Source: Neoarius graeffei (Eukaryota; Chordata; Actinopteri; Siluriformes; Ariidae). Taken from it: a stretch of 64,000 bases of DNA. How positions within the stretch are numbered: position 1 is the stretch's first letter; each line of letters starts with the position of its first letter. The notes under the pieces were generated by a model that was given only the letters and a program-made list of their open reading frames with translations, was not told the DNA's origin and made no database searches. Positions 53,886 through 64,000 of the stretch are shown piece after piece. The DNA is taken from assembly GCF_027579695.1 (NCBI RefSeq), contig NC_083592.1, positions 36,028,714-36,092,713 of the forward strand. Direction: 5' to 3'. The position numbers and the translations under genes are program-made.

Positions 53886-54873
53886 GCTGTAAAATTAATG
53901 CTGTTATACTGAGAAATGCAAAAATAAATGTTGACAAAAAATTGCTACTATGTTTGTTGTTGTTGTGAACGAGCGAGCCGCCAAAGGTCCGTAACCGGGG
54001 TCCGGATCGTAGGATTCCGGACCACTCGCGAGCCAATCAGAGCGCACAATTTGATGGAAACCGGACCACGAAAAAAATAAGTTTCACGTATTAGATTCTT
54101 CAAAGTATACAGTGTTTACCTTGATAACACTTTGCACACTATTGGCATCATCTTAACCAGCTTCATGAGGTAGTCACCTGGAATGCTTTTCAATTAACGT
54201 GTTTCTCATCAAAAGTTAATTAGTGCAATTTCTTGCCTTCTTAATGCGTTTAAGATCAAACAGTAAATAATAAATAATAAAAGTGCAGTAAATAGCCCTA
54301 TTCTACAACTGTAGTCATCCATATTATGTCAAGAACTGTTGAACTAAGTAAAGAGAAATGACATCCATCATTACTTTAAGACATGGCATGCCTTTTAATT
54401 AACAAGATAAAGAAAAAGCATTGAATTAGAAGGTGTGTCCAAACTTTTGACTGGTACTATATCTGTCTATCGATAGATAGATGTATCTACACATACAGTA
54501 CTGTGCAAAAGTCTTCACACGAAGAAATGCTGTAGAGCAAAGATGCCTTCAAAAATAATGAAATGAAACATTTCTACATTTTAAACAAATACTTTCAAGA
54601 GTAGTCAACAGTATTAAATGAAAAAAGGCAAATTTGGTGTGAGATGACCCTTTGCTTTTAAAAAAAATAAAATAGTCGTCTCAGATACAGTTAATGCAGT
54701 TTTATAAGGAACTGAGCCGTAGGTTTTACTGAGCATCTTGCACAACCAGCCACAGTTCTTCTGGACACTTTGACTGTCACATTCGCATCTTCATTTTGCA
54801 GCAAAACCCAGTAGCCTTCGTTATGTTTTTATGTGAACAAAAAGAGTCTCTTATGTAATATGCTACGTTGTTT

Positions 54874-55397
54874 TTTTCGCGGTGCGGTTTTCATCAAATT
54901 GTGCGCTCTGATTGGTTCGTGAGCGGTCTGGAATCCTACGATCCGGACCCCGGTTACGGACCTTTGGCAACTCGCTCGTTCACAACAACAACAAATATAG
55001 TAGCAATTTTTTGTCAACGTTTATTTTCGTATTTATCAGTATAATAGCATTAATTTTACAGCATGGGTAGCGATAACGACAGTGTTCACAGCGAAAGCGA
55101 GTTTTACTCCCCTGATGAAGACAAAATAAAAGAAAACATTTCAAGAGAAAGCCAGAAACGAGCTTGTAGCAGGTTTGTTCTAAATATGGTTTCCCTTTCG
55201 GGCACTCTCATTTTCTGTTAGAATTTGGTAAACAAAAAAATATATATATTATTTACCAGCTTAAGTTCAGTCCGTATCGTGAAATACCGTGACCTTGGCC
55301 TTGAAAATACTGACCGAGGCCCATGAAAATACGTATTTTCAAGGCCAAGGTCACAGTATTTCACGATACGGACCTCCCAGCTGGTAAATAATATATA
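54874..55397 (+). mobile_element. Crypton-like element, copy B
   Basis: Plus-strand relative of copy A: leader from about 54874, coding fragment at 55063, and an intact terminal palindrome at 55262-55383 (CCGTATCGTGAAATACCGTG and its complement). It has no SINE or TTAA insert, so it shows the ancestral state of the palindrome. Confidence 0.7.
55063..55221 (+). pseudogene. Crypton-like N-terminal fragment, deleted copy
   Basis: ATG at 55063; MGSDNDSVHSESEFYSPDED is clearly the same start as the copy at 53885. After IKENISRESQ the sequence jumps by deletion to the end part (NMVSLSGTLIF), dropping the region that in copy A resembles the recombinase. The frame closes at 55219-55221 after 52 codons. 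Confidence 0.7.
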
Positions 55398-56000
55398 TGA
55401 GTGATTCCACGCTTATGGGTACTGAAATGGGGACATGAACTTATTCACCTAAAACCATTTCTTTTTTTACCATCAGGTCACAAAACATGTAATCTTTAAT
55501 GAATGATATGTTAAACGATAACTTTAATTTTCTGAGATGTAATAAAAACATATTTATATGCCAAAGTCAAGCCTATGAGTTCCAAAATGATGTCTGTTAC
55601 ATTACTTCTGTTACGATTGTCCATCTCGCGTCTGTTACAAATTAATTACAATCTAGCTATATACCATGTTAATCTTATTGAAAGAATGTGTATGTTTATT
55701 CTACTACACATGTTTATTAATTATATTTGCTAAAACATCACCTTCCTATGTTTCAAAAAGTAATTCTACATTGTTAAAATTGAGAATATATATGTCCACA
55801 ACACTTCTGTTACGTTCTGACTTTGGCATATAAATATGTTTTTATTACATCTCAGAAAATTAAAGTTATCTTTTAACATATCATTCATTAAAGATTACAT
55901 GTTTTGTGACCTGATGGTAAAAAAAAGAAATGGTTTTAGGTGAATTTTTAAAAATAAGTTCATGTCCCCATTTCAGTACCCATAAGCGTGGAATCACTCA
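55398..56000. mobile_element. MITE with about 180-bp inverted repeats
   Basis: A 603-bp element. Each end starts TGAGTGATTCCACGCTTATG and the arms stay inverted for about 180 bp, with one 10-base indel. Flanked by TA. The middle holds repeated TCTGTTAC-like motifs. No coding capacity. Confidence 0.9.
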
Positions 56001-56310
56001 TATGTATTTACGGACATACAAACTTGTAAAAATAAAAAAGTAAAAAAAAAAAATCTAAAATGTTTTCTGTGCTGACTTGATAATGTAGAAGTCATAAAAT
56101 AAAAATGCATAAAGTTTCTACTAAAAAAAAAAAGGGGGGGGGTGCCTAAGACTTTTGCACAGTACTGTATATGTGTATATGGTGTCAGAAACAGTGAAGG
56201 TGTCCAATACAGTGAACTGTATCTGTTACACTGCAAATACACTAATTTTTTCCCCTTTTTGTTCTTTGTTAGGCGTTTAAAAACTGTTAATAATAGACTA
56301 ATTATTAACA

Positions 56311-56478
56311 GGCGGCATGGTGGTGTAATGGTTAGCACGGTCGCCTCACAGCAAGAAGGTTCTGGGTTCGCGGCCGGCGAGGGCCTTTCTGTGTGGAGTT
56401 TGCATGTTCTCCCCATGTCTGCGTGGGTTTCCTCCGGGTGCTCCGGTTTCCCCCAAAGACATGCGGTTAGGTTAATAT
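56311..56478 (+). mobile_element. V-SINE head and core, tail replaced
   Basis: Head (GGCGGCATGGTGGTGTAATG) and core up to ACATGCGGTTAGGTTAA, then a different continuation (GGACGGCCTTGAGCGAGGCA). It is either 3'-truncated or a subfamily with another tail. Confidence 0.8.
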
Positions 56479-56829
56479 AGGACGGCCTTGAGCGAGGCAC
56501 CTACTAACTCCCGGGTGCATTCCTAATTTACATTCCTAATGTAAATCTGATGGTGATCATCATCCAGAAGTGGAAGCCATTAATGAGGAAAAGCATTGAT
56601 TTTTCTTAAAAGAGCACAAGTGTTTAATTAATATGCTCCACTAAATAATACTCTATCATTTCCTTTTCAGTAGGATTGTTGGCAGGGACAGGAACAGCAG
56701 TGAAGGCCTGGGGTTGAGTGAGTCACTCGTGTGCTCACTACAAACACTCTCATGGTGGAAAATTTAAAAGGAAGCCGAATGGTATGAAAAGTTACAAACA
56801 TTTGAAGGTAATGATAAATGTCAGGGTTC

Positions 56830-57150
56830 GAGTTTGGAGCTTTCACGACTTCATTTAACTTTCGACGAGTCCTGCTGAGCTGAGAGCCAACCTCCTTCTC
56901 TCTCATTCTGCAGTTCGAGTCTGCTGAAAGCCCCGCCTCTCGCTTGGGATGGGGGGTGGAAGGGGGCGTGGTCATGTGAATCCCTCTCGGATTCACCATG
57001 GCAACTCCAATAAGAGACGAGAGAGGGAGTTGCAGGAGGCTCGCGCTGTTGTCATGGGTAACCTGCCTGTCGTGGGCTGAGAGATAACTAACGCGCACAC
57101 ACACACAGAGACAGACAGACAGACAGGCAGGCAGGCAGGCAGACAGAGGG
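56830..57150. promoter_or_regulatory. GC-rich island with two RFX X-box-like motifs
   Basis: Non-repetitive GC-rich DNA with CCCCGCCTC, GGGGGCGTGG and a CCAAT (57006-57010). ATTCACCATGGCAAC (56991-57005) and GTTGTCATGGGTAAC (57048-57062) both resemble the RFX X-box (GTNRCC N0-3 RGYAAC). It could be a promoter, but no adjoining exon was recognised. Tandem AGAC/AGGC units at 57112-57145 border it. Confidence 0.35.
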
Positions 57151-57462
57151 GTGCAGCACCAAAATGAGGCAATGTTGTTATGAGGAAGAGTGAGAAAGTG
57201 TTGCTAGTGTGAGTTACGAACTGGTTTTGGCAAAGCACCGTGTAATAAAAGCTCAACCTGTAAAAAAAAAAAAGGTTTTTTTTTTAATTCATATATTTTA
57301 TTATAAATAAGTTGAATCTAGTTTTTCGTCTTTTTTTTTTTTTTTGCAAAATTAGCTATATGATAATAAAATGTAAGAGGGACAGCCGATACAACCTTTT
57401 TCCTTTGGTTTACAAGGAAAATATTACCTTTCAGTTAATTTTCGTATAAATTTAAAATTTTC

Positions 57463-57514
<52 letters not shown>

Positions 57515-57826
57515 ATGTTTTGGAGCCTAGAATGTCTCCTTGTTAAAGCTAGGTTCAGCCACTAGATGGCGATATTTAAATGCTAACCAAGGCTGCAAAA
57601 GTAGTTTTGACTTTAAAATGTAGGCTAATATTTAACTAAAAATTGAAAGCAGTTCATTTCAAATACAGATCAGTACCATTTCACATAAGGGTGCAGTATG
57701 TCCCCCAAGGTACAATCGACACTACCCCATAGGACTCATTATTGGACCTCAAGGTAACTTTGAATATGCTTTTAGGACTAAAAATGTTCCCTAGCAGTAT
57801 TTAAAGGGTACAAATACACTACCGTT
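57151..57826. other. Intergenic with (TTTC)n
   Basis: A (TTTC)n microsatellite is at about 57465-57513. No gene recognised. Confidence 0.5.
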
Positions 57827-58342
57827 CAAAAGTTTGGGGTCACTTTGAAATGTCCTTATTTTTGAAAGAAAAGCACTGTTCTTTTCAATGAAGATCACTA
57901 AACTAATCAGAAATCCACTCTATACATTGCTAATGTGGTAAATGACTATTCTAGCTGCAAATGTCTGGTTTTTGGTGCAATATCTCCATAGGTGTATAGA
58001 GGCCCATTTCCAGCAACTCTCACTCCAGTGTTCTAATGGTACAATGTGTTTGCTCATTGCCTCAGAAGGCTAATGGATGATTAGAAAACCCTTGTACAAT
58101 CATGTTAGCACAGCTGAAAACAGTTGAGCTCTTTAGAGAAGCTATAAAACTGACCTTCCTTTGAGCAGATTGAGTTTCTGGAGCATCACATTTGTGGGGT
58201 CGATTAAATGCTCAAAATGGCCAGAAAAATGTCTTGACTATATTTTCTATTCATTTTGCAACTTATGGTGGGAAATAAAAGTGTGACTTTTCATGGAAAA
58301 CACAAAATTGTCTGGGTGACCCCAAACTTTTGAACGGTAGTG
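57827..58342. mobile_element. Tc1-type non-autonomous element
   Basis: A 516-bp element with ends CACTACCGTTCAAAAGTTTG and the complement CAAACTTTTGAACGGTAGTG, flanked by TA (57825-57826 and 58343-58344). Confidence 0.94.
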
Positions 58343-58380
58343 TAAGTACCTCAGAGACGAGCTGTTGTACCTGTAAAGGT

Positions 58381-58752
58381 ACAATCTTCTTCTTCTCCTT
58401 TTGGCTGCTCCCGATTAGGGGTCACCCTGTCTTCTGCATCCTTCTCTACCACACCTGCCACTTTCATGTCCTCTCTCACCACATCCATGTATCTCCTCTT
58501 CGGCCTTCCTCGTTTTCATGTGCCTGGCAGCTCCATCCTCAACATTCTCCTTCCAACATGCTCTGCATCTCTTCTCAGGATGTGCCCATTCCATCTCAGT
58601 CTCATCTCTCTTAGCTTAATTCCCAAGCTCTCCACACATGTTGTCCCTCTGATGCGCTCGTTCCTTATCCTGTCCAACCTCGTCACTCCCATCGCAAACT
58701 TTAACATCCTCAACTCCGCCATCTCCAACTTTGCCTCCTGTCTCTTGTTCTG
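58381..58752 (-). pseudogene. RTE-type LINE C-terminal fragment, second copy
   Basis: Minus-strand ELRMLKFAMGVTRLDRIRNE and LRWNGHILRRDAEHVGRR, homologous to 15195-15755, with the same kind of GAAGAAGA tail at its 3' end (58381-58395 as complement). 5'-truncated. Confidence 0.85.
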
Positions 58753-58939
58753 AGAGTGAAGGAACCTTCTAGAAAAGTTTGTCAGACCTCGGGAGTGCTT
58801 TTATCTACTTCTTGTTTGAGGTCCCAGAGAACCTATCTGTGATTTCATCATCTGATTTCATGATCTTCAGTCCCCAATCTACCTGCCAGCATGTTTCTGA
58901 GAGGTGCAGATAGTAACCTGAGCTCAGGATCAGTTGTAT

Positions 58940-59581
58940 ATGGAAGCCAGTTTCTGCCACCATAATAATGAGAAAGTTTGATGACTTAAGTTCTCATAAT
59001 AATGACTTAATATCTCATAATTATGCCTTAGTATGTCATATCATTTATGAGATATTAAGTTATAAATTTGATAAAATGTTCTCATTATTATGAAATACTT
59101 AGTCATAATTATGACATATCTCATAATTATGAGATCTCATCTCATTATCTCTAGCTGCTTTATCCTGTTCTACAGGGTCGCAGGCAAGCTGGAGCCTATC
59201 CCAGCTGACCACGGGCGAAAGGCGGGGTACACCCTGGATAAGTCGCCAGGTCATCACAGGGCTGACACATAGACACAGACAGCCATTCACACCTACGGTC
59301 AATTTGGAGTCACCAGTTAACCTAACCTGCATGTCTTTGGACTGTGGGGGAAACCGGAGCACCCAGAGGAAACCCACGCGGACACGGGGAGAACATGCAA
59401 ACTCCGCACAGAAAGGCCCTCGCCGGCCACGGGGCTCGAACCTGGACCTTCTTGCTGTGAGGCAACAGCGCTAACCACTACACCACCGTGTCGCCCATAA
59501 TTATGAGATATGTTCACATTACTATGATATACTATGTGACTTTTTTTTTTTTTTTCAAGTGGCAGAAATAGGCTTCCATGG
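58940..59581. mobile_element. MITE of ATAATTATGAGAT repeats, with V-SINE inside
   Basis: Ends TGGAAGCCAGTTTCTGCCAC and the near-complement GTGGCAGAAATAGGCTTCCA. The inside is rich in CTCATAATTATGAGAT-type palindromic motifs. The V-SINE (59136-59496) interrupts it. The target duplication is unclear. Confidence 0.7.
59136..59496 (-). mobile_element. V-SINE copy, full length
   Basis: Minus strand, bracketed by ATAATTATGAGAT (59123-59135 and 59497-59509). Confidence 0.95.
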
Positions 59582-59776
59582 TTGTTCCAAAGCACTGTTC
59601 TGGAAATAATAAGCACTCAAAATGAAGCCTTTCCCTATTTTGCATTCATTTTTCACAATTAGAATCTTGAAACCTCTCTAAACATTCATCATTCTCATGT
59701 TAATGTAATGCTAATCTCTAGTCCATTAATAGATAGTTCAAGAATTTGTACTCCTGTTACCCAAGATCTGTCACTA
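59582..59776. other. Intergenic, no gene seen
   Basis: Nothing recognised. Confidence 0.4.
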
Positions 59777-59778
59777 TA

Positions 59779-60388
59779 CAGTACCAGTCAAATGTTTGTA
59801 CAGCCCTACTCGTTCATATGTTTTTCTGTATTTTGACAATGTATTTTTTATTTCTACATTGCAGAACAATACTGAAGACATCAAAACTATGAAGCCTGCG
59901 ACCCTGCACAGGATAAACAGTTATGGATAATGGATGGATGGATCAAAACTATGAAATAATATATGGAACATATATGGAATCATGTGGTGAACAAAAAAAA
60001 AGTAAAAAATATACACATATGTTTGATATTTTAGATTCTTCAAAGTATTCACCATTTACCTTGATGACGCTTAACACACTATTGGCATTATCTTAACCAG
60101 CTTCATGAGGTAATCACTTGGAATGCTTTTCAATTTTGCCTCGTCAAAAGTTAATTAGTGCAATTTCTTGCCTTCTTAATGCATTTGAGATCAAACAGTA
60201 AATAATACAAATACAGTAAATAGCCCTATTCCACAACTATAGTAATCCATATTATGTCAAGAACCAAACAACTAAGTAAAGAATAACGACATCCATCATT
60301 ACTTTAAGACATGGCGTGTCTTTTAATTAATAAAAATAAAGAAAAGACATTGAATTAAAAGGTGCGTCCAAACGTTTGCCTGGTACTG
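59779..60388. mobile_element. Tc1-type non-autonomous element
   Basis: Same family as 52216-54459: ends CAGTACCAGTCAAATGTTTG and the complement CAAACGTTTGCCTGGTACTG, flanked by TA (59777-59778 and 60389-60390). Confidence 0.93.
59894..59941 (+). mobile_element. 48-bp SINE/LINE tail insertion
   Basis: GCCTGCGACCCTGCACAGGA through GGATGGATGG only: the last 48 bases of the V-SINE tail. Bracketed by a 14-bp duplication ATCAAAACTATGAA (59880-59893 and 59942-59955). Confidence 0.92.
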
Positions 60389-60390
60389 TA

Positions 60391-60742
60391 CCTCTGACTA
60401 TAAATTTTAAATAACACTATAGTCCACCTAAAATATGTACTCCGCTTTAAGATATTTTCTGTTCGGGTGGAAACACACACTGCTTTGTGGATGGCTTAAT
60501 GTAGTCAGTATCCTCTTTCAAGAGCTTTTCTTCTGTGCTCACATTCCAGCTTCTAATACAGGCAGAACTTAGGTTTAATTTTGTTGGAAGGATTGCTCAG
60601 AACATCTATACTCACCAACAGTCCCTCTCCTGTAGAGAAGGGAAGACATTTTGAAATTTGTGCTCAATATTTCAGCAATAGAAAATGGTGATGGGTTAAT
60701 ACTGGTGTATGAATATCTGATTTACAGTGAATATGTCCCTCA
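60391..60742. other. Intergenic, no gene seen
   Basis: Nothing recognised. Confidence 0.45.
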
Positions 60743-61117
60743 GGGCGGCACGGTGGTGTAGTGGTTAGCGCTGTTGCCTCACAGCAAGAAGGTCCTGGGT
60801 TCGAGCCCAGCAGCCAGCGAGGGCCTTTCTGTGTGGAGTTTACATGTTCTCCCCATGTCTGCATGGGTTTCCTCCAGGTGCTCCGGTTTCCCCCACAGTC
60901 CAAAGACATGCAGGTTAGACTAATTGGTGGCTCTAAATTGATCGTAGGTGTGAATGTGAGTGTGAATGGTTGTTTGTCTCTACGTGTCAGCCCTGCGTTG
61001 ACCTGGCAACTTGTCCAGGGTGTACCCCGCCACTCACCCATAGTCAGCTGGGATAGGCTCCAGCTTGCCTGCGACCCTGTAGAACAGGATAAGCAGCTAC
61101 AGATAATGGATGGATAG
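60743..61117 (+). mobile_element. V-SINE copy, full length
   Basis: Plus strand, bracketed by ATGTCCCTCA (60733-60742 and 61118-61127). The tail ends in GGATGGATAG rather than ATGAG repeats. Confidence 0.94.
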
Positions 61118-61127
61118 ATGTCCCTCA

Positions 61128-61450
61128 TCCCCAGCATTCCTGATAAACCAGGGATCCACCATGACCTCGACCAAGATAAACAAATGTTATAAACGTTATT
61201 AGCAGAATTATTTGTAACAGCACTACAGACCTCATTGAACCACCAATTTAACTCAATCTAATTACCAAGGTCTTCAAGGGATTAAAAACACATCTTTGTC
61301 GGGCTGTACTCCAGAAGTAGGATGAGGAGGAGGAACAGTAGGTGTTGGTGGGATGTCAGAATAAGATTTGAACTGTCCATTCCAGTCAGTTGCTCAAAGG
61401 CATCACTTACAATGTACTAGTGGGAGAAGGTGGAGTAATAAATGTACTAC
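61128..61450. other. Intergenic, no gene seen
   Basis: Nothing recognised. Confidence 0.4.
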
Positions 61451-61465
61451 TAGTAGTATTTAAGG

Positions 61466-61804
61466 GGTGGTATGGTGGTGTAGTGGTTAGCACTGTCCCC
61501 TTATAGCAAGAAGGTTCTGGGTTCGAACCCAGCAGCTGGCGAGGGCCTTTCCGTGTGGAGTTTGCATGTTGTGTCTGTGTGGGTTTCTTTTGGGTGCTCT
61601 GGTTTTCCCCACAGTCCAAAGACATGCAGGTTAGGCTATTTGGTGGCCGTTTGTGTGAATGGTTGTTTGTCTCTATGTGTCAGCCCTGCGACGACCTGGC
61701 GACTTGTCCAGTGTGTACCCCACCCATAGTCAGCTGGGATAGGCTCCAGCTTGCCTGCGACCCTGTAGAACAGGATAAGCGGCTACAGGTAATGGATGGA
61801 TGGA
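61466..61804 (+). mobile_element. V-SINE copy
   Basis: Plus strand, with deletions in core and middle, bracketed by TAGTAGTATTTAAGG (61451-61465 and 61805-61819). Confidence 0.94.
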
Positions 61805-61819
61805 TAGTAGTATTTAAGG

Positions 61820-62834
61820 AGTATCCATTTGAATCATGTTTTATTGCTAAATGCCATGTAATGTAATGTAATTGCTGGTGTTCTAATCATTTGTCCTTTC
61901 AAACTGCCCCACAATTAGGACTTTGTAAAACAATATTGCAAGTATTTTGTGCTATTTTATGTCTTCCCATAAGAGACAAACTAATTAGTTGCAAACTATA
62001 TGGAGTATATTTTAAAATCCCTTCTCAGAAAATTCTTCCAACATGAAATTATGGTCTATTTTATGATCAGAAAATAAGATACACACAAAAAATATGAATG
62101 TATGGGCTGCAAAAATGAAGTGTGCATGAGCTTGGGCGTACTACAGTACCCACAATCCTACAGAAAGAAACACCAATCAGAGACATTGTTTCAGTCACGT
62201 GGCAATAATATCCTTAGCTCTCGCTTCAGCGTGATTTATCATGTGGTACTTGTCAGGTGTGTCATGTTTAAGGGTGGGTGAGAGAAGTGGGCTAAAGGAT
62301 GAACTCATGCACATCGTACAGAGCTGTGGTGAGTTTTACTGACAAGCAGAGGTTTAGAAACCAGCATTGAAACCTCTGATAAACCTGAACCAATACATTA
62401 CATTAACTCAATTAAATTAATACAATATAAACCTGTGCAGAAACGTGAGAGAAACAGCATATTCCATGACCTACTTTGCCATGTCTTATTTATAGATGAC
62501 TAAAATAGTGCAGCCATCATAAAACCCATAAGCACAGACTATAAGTTCTTGAACCTTTGCTCTTTTTTTCCCTTCATGGAATAATGGATTACAAATTCAT
62601 GATTCATTGCGTGGCTATTTTTAGCACACAAGCGTGGAAATTACCTGCCTCAGGGACCAGCCTTGGTGCAAAGTGGGCGGTCCAATATGAGTTGGATGAC
62701 ACCTCCCACAATTCACTGCGAGTATCATTGTTGCAACAGTAATCATAAATTATTTATATACCCCAGATGGATTTAAGAGCAGTACTCATTACTATAGTGA
62801 TTTTAATCACTGATGTGAATGTTGTAATAATAAT
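61820..62834. other. Intergenic, no gene seen
   Basis: No recognised coding region or repeat. Short open frames have no motif. Confidence 0.45.
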
Positions 62835-62859
62835 TAAACATTAATAATAATAATAATAG

Positions 62860-62989
62860 GTAATCATATGAGGCCGAGTAAAATTAAGGATTAATTTCAC
62901 GAGTGATTTCGAAGTTTTGAAAATTAAAAACTTTGAAATCACGAGTGAAATTGATCCTTAATTTTACAAGGAACCATACGATTACTTGT
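62860..62989. mobile_element. Small foldback MITE
   Basis: Arms of about 60 bp (AGGTAATCATATGAGGCCGA and GATTTCGAAGTTTT on the left, their complements on the right) meet with almost no spacer near 62924. An (AAT)n run lies just before it. Confidence 0.85.
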
Positions 62990-62997
62990 TTATAATA

Positions 62998-64000
62998 CAG
63001 TGGTGCTTGAAAGTTTGTGAACCCTTTAGAATTTTCTATATTTCTGCATAAATATGACCTAAAACATCATCAGATTTTCACACAAATCCTAAAAGTAGAT
63101 AAAGAGAACCCAGTTAAACAAATGAGACAAAAATATTACACTTGGTCATTTATTTATTGAGGAAAATTATCCAATATTACATATCTGTGCGTGGCAAAAG
63201 TATGTGAACCTCTAGGATTAGCAGTTAGTTTGAAGGTGAAATTAGAGTCAGGTGTTTTCAATCAATGGGATGACAATCAGGTGTGAGTGGGCACCCTGTT
63301 TTATGTAAAGAACAGGGATCTATCAAAGTCTGATCTTCACAACACATGTTTGTGGAAGTGTATCATGGCACGAACAAAAGAGATTCCTGAGGACCTCAGA
63401 AAAAGCGTTGTTGATGCTCATCAGGCTGGAAAAGGTTACAAAACCATCTCTAAAGAGTTTGGGCTCCACCAATCCACAGTCAAACAGATTGTGTACAAAT
63501 GGAGGAAATTCAAGACCCTCCCCAGGAGTGGTCGACCAACAAAGTTCATTCCAAGAGCAAGGCGTGCAATAGTCGGTGAGGTCACAAAGGACCCCAGGGT
63601 AACTTCTAAGCAACTGAAGGCCTCTCTCACATTGGCTAATGTTGATGTTCATGAGTCCACCATCAGGAGAACACTGAACAACAATGGTGTGCATGGCAGG
63701 GTTGCAAGGAGAAAGCCACTGCTCTCCAAAAAGAACATTGTTGCTCGTCTACAGTTTGCTAAAGATCACATGGACAAGCCAGAAGGCTATTAGGAAAATG
63801 TTTTGTGGACGGATGAGACCAAAATAGAACTTTTTGGTTTAAATGAGAAGCATTATGTTTGGAGAAAAGAAACACTGTATTCCAGCTTAAGAACCTTATC
63901 CCATCTGTGAAACATGGTGGTGGTAGTATCGTGGTTTGGGCCTGTTTTGCTGCATCTGGGCCAGGATGGCTTGCCATCATTGATGGAACAATGAATTCTG
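62998..64000 (+). mobile_element. Tc1-like DNA transposon, runs off window
   Basis: Third copy of the 2472 family: TA at 62996-62997, 5' inverted repeat from 62998. The right end is outside the window. Confidence 0.93.
63365..64000 (+). pseudogene. Tc1-family transposase pseudogene, partial
   Basis: ATG at 63365 (MARTKEIPEDL). The two HTH halves and linker (SGRPTKF) are readable for 142 codons. A Trp codon in the PEGYW motif has become TAG at 63791-63793. Downstream, the first Asp (TDETKIELF) is kept, but a small deletion near 63865 shifts the frame. Four codons present in the other copies (around TIVT, near 63515) are missing here. The C-terminal part lies beyond the window. Confidence 0.93.

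Larger units (their letters stand above)
52393..54082 (-). mobile_element. Crypton-like element, copy A
   Basis: Minus-strand element. From its start at about 54082: a leader with GGACCCCGGTTACGGACC (as its complement); the coding fragment (53885-53439); and a terminal palindrome built on GGTCCGTATCGTGAAATACC. That palindrome has been split by a SINE (52481-52663) and by the TTAA palindrome (52720-53438). Copy B (54874-55397) shares leader, start of coding region and palindrome, which defines the unit. Outer borders are good to about 10 bp. Confidence 0.7.
52216..54459. mobile_element. Tc1-type non-autonomous element with Crypton-like insert
   Basis: Ends are CAGTACCAGTCAAAAGTCTG and the complement GTCCAAACTTTTGACTGGTA, flanked by TA (52214-52215 and 54460-54461). 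The uninterrupted relative at 59779-60388 shows the host is about 600 bp. The extra 1.69 kb (about 52393-54082) is the Crypton-like element with its own inserts. Confidence 0.9.
54496..56167. mobile_element. Tc1-type non-autonomous element holding copy B
   Basis: Ends CAGTACTGTGCAAAAGTCTT and the complement CCTAAGACTTTTGCACAGTA, flanked by TA (54494-54495 and 56168-56169). It contains the Crypton-like copy B and, beside it, a long inverted-repeat MITE. Confidence 0.88.

Overview
This window looks like teleost fish genomic DNA; an otophysan such as a catfish is my guess, not shown. The evidence is many DANA/HE1-type V-SINEs, Tc1/mariner elements with long inverted repeats, RTE- and Rex1/L2-like LINE fragments, Ty3/gypsy relics and many short MITEs. 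There is no bacterial-style gene packing. The only long open, well-preserved coding region is an intronless 654-codon piggyBac-type transposase gene at 49268-51232. It keeps its catalytic aspartates and C-terminal cysteine cluster, has GC-rich upstream DNA, and shows no visible transposon ends. Every other coding stretch is a decayed or partial transposon protein, or a low-confidence candidate exon.

Layout. 0-6.7 kb: mostly unique AT-rich DNA with one Tc1 copy (2472-4071) carrying a broken transposase. 6.7-12.5 kb: a Ty3/gypsy relic (Gag at 6748, RT at 9625) broken up by a V-SINE, a small MITE and a THAP-encoding element, followed by a minus-strand LINE interrupted by another LINE tail and a MITE. 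12.5-24 kb: Tc1/mariner fragments, an RTE fragment, a LINE tail, several V-SINEs and MITEs with 3-bp target duplications. 24.25-28.3 kb and 29.2-31.55 kb: two nests in which elements sit inside elements to three or four levels. 32.9-37.7 kb: a second Tc1 copy with a MITE in its transposase gene, a V-SINE, a short Tc1/mariner element, and a second THAP-element relative encoding a different exon. 38-46.4 kb: V-SINEs, two of them in tandem. 45.8-48.7 kb: a six-unit tandem array (about 430 bp per unit) ending just upstream of the piggyBac gene. 52.2-56.2 kb: two Tc1-type elements, each holding a copy of an element that encodes a Crypton-like N-terminal protein fragment; one copy also carries a 719-bp near-perfect palindrome with TTAA duplications. 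56.8-57.15 kb: a GC-rich island with two RFX X-box-like motifs. 57.8-64 kb: MITEs, RTE, V-SINEs, and a third Tc1 copy running off the end.

The genes do not form a pathway. What links them is layered insertion. In many cases target-site duplications let the insertion order be read directly. Three separate MITE insertions (two families) hit the same TAT trinucleotide of the V-SINE. Family names come from recognising sequence and from target-duplication rules; no database search was possible.
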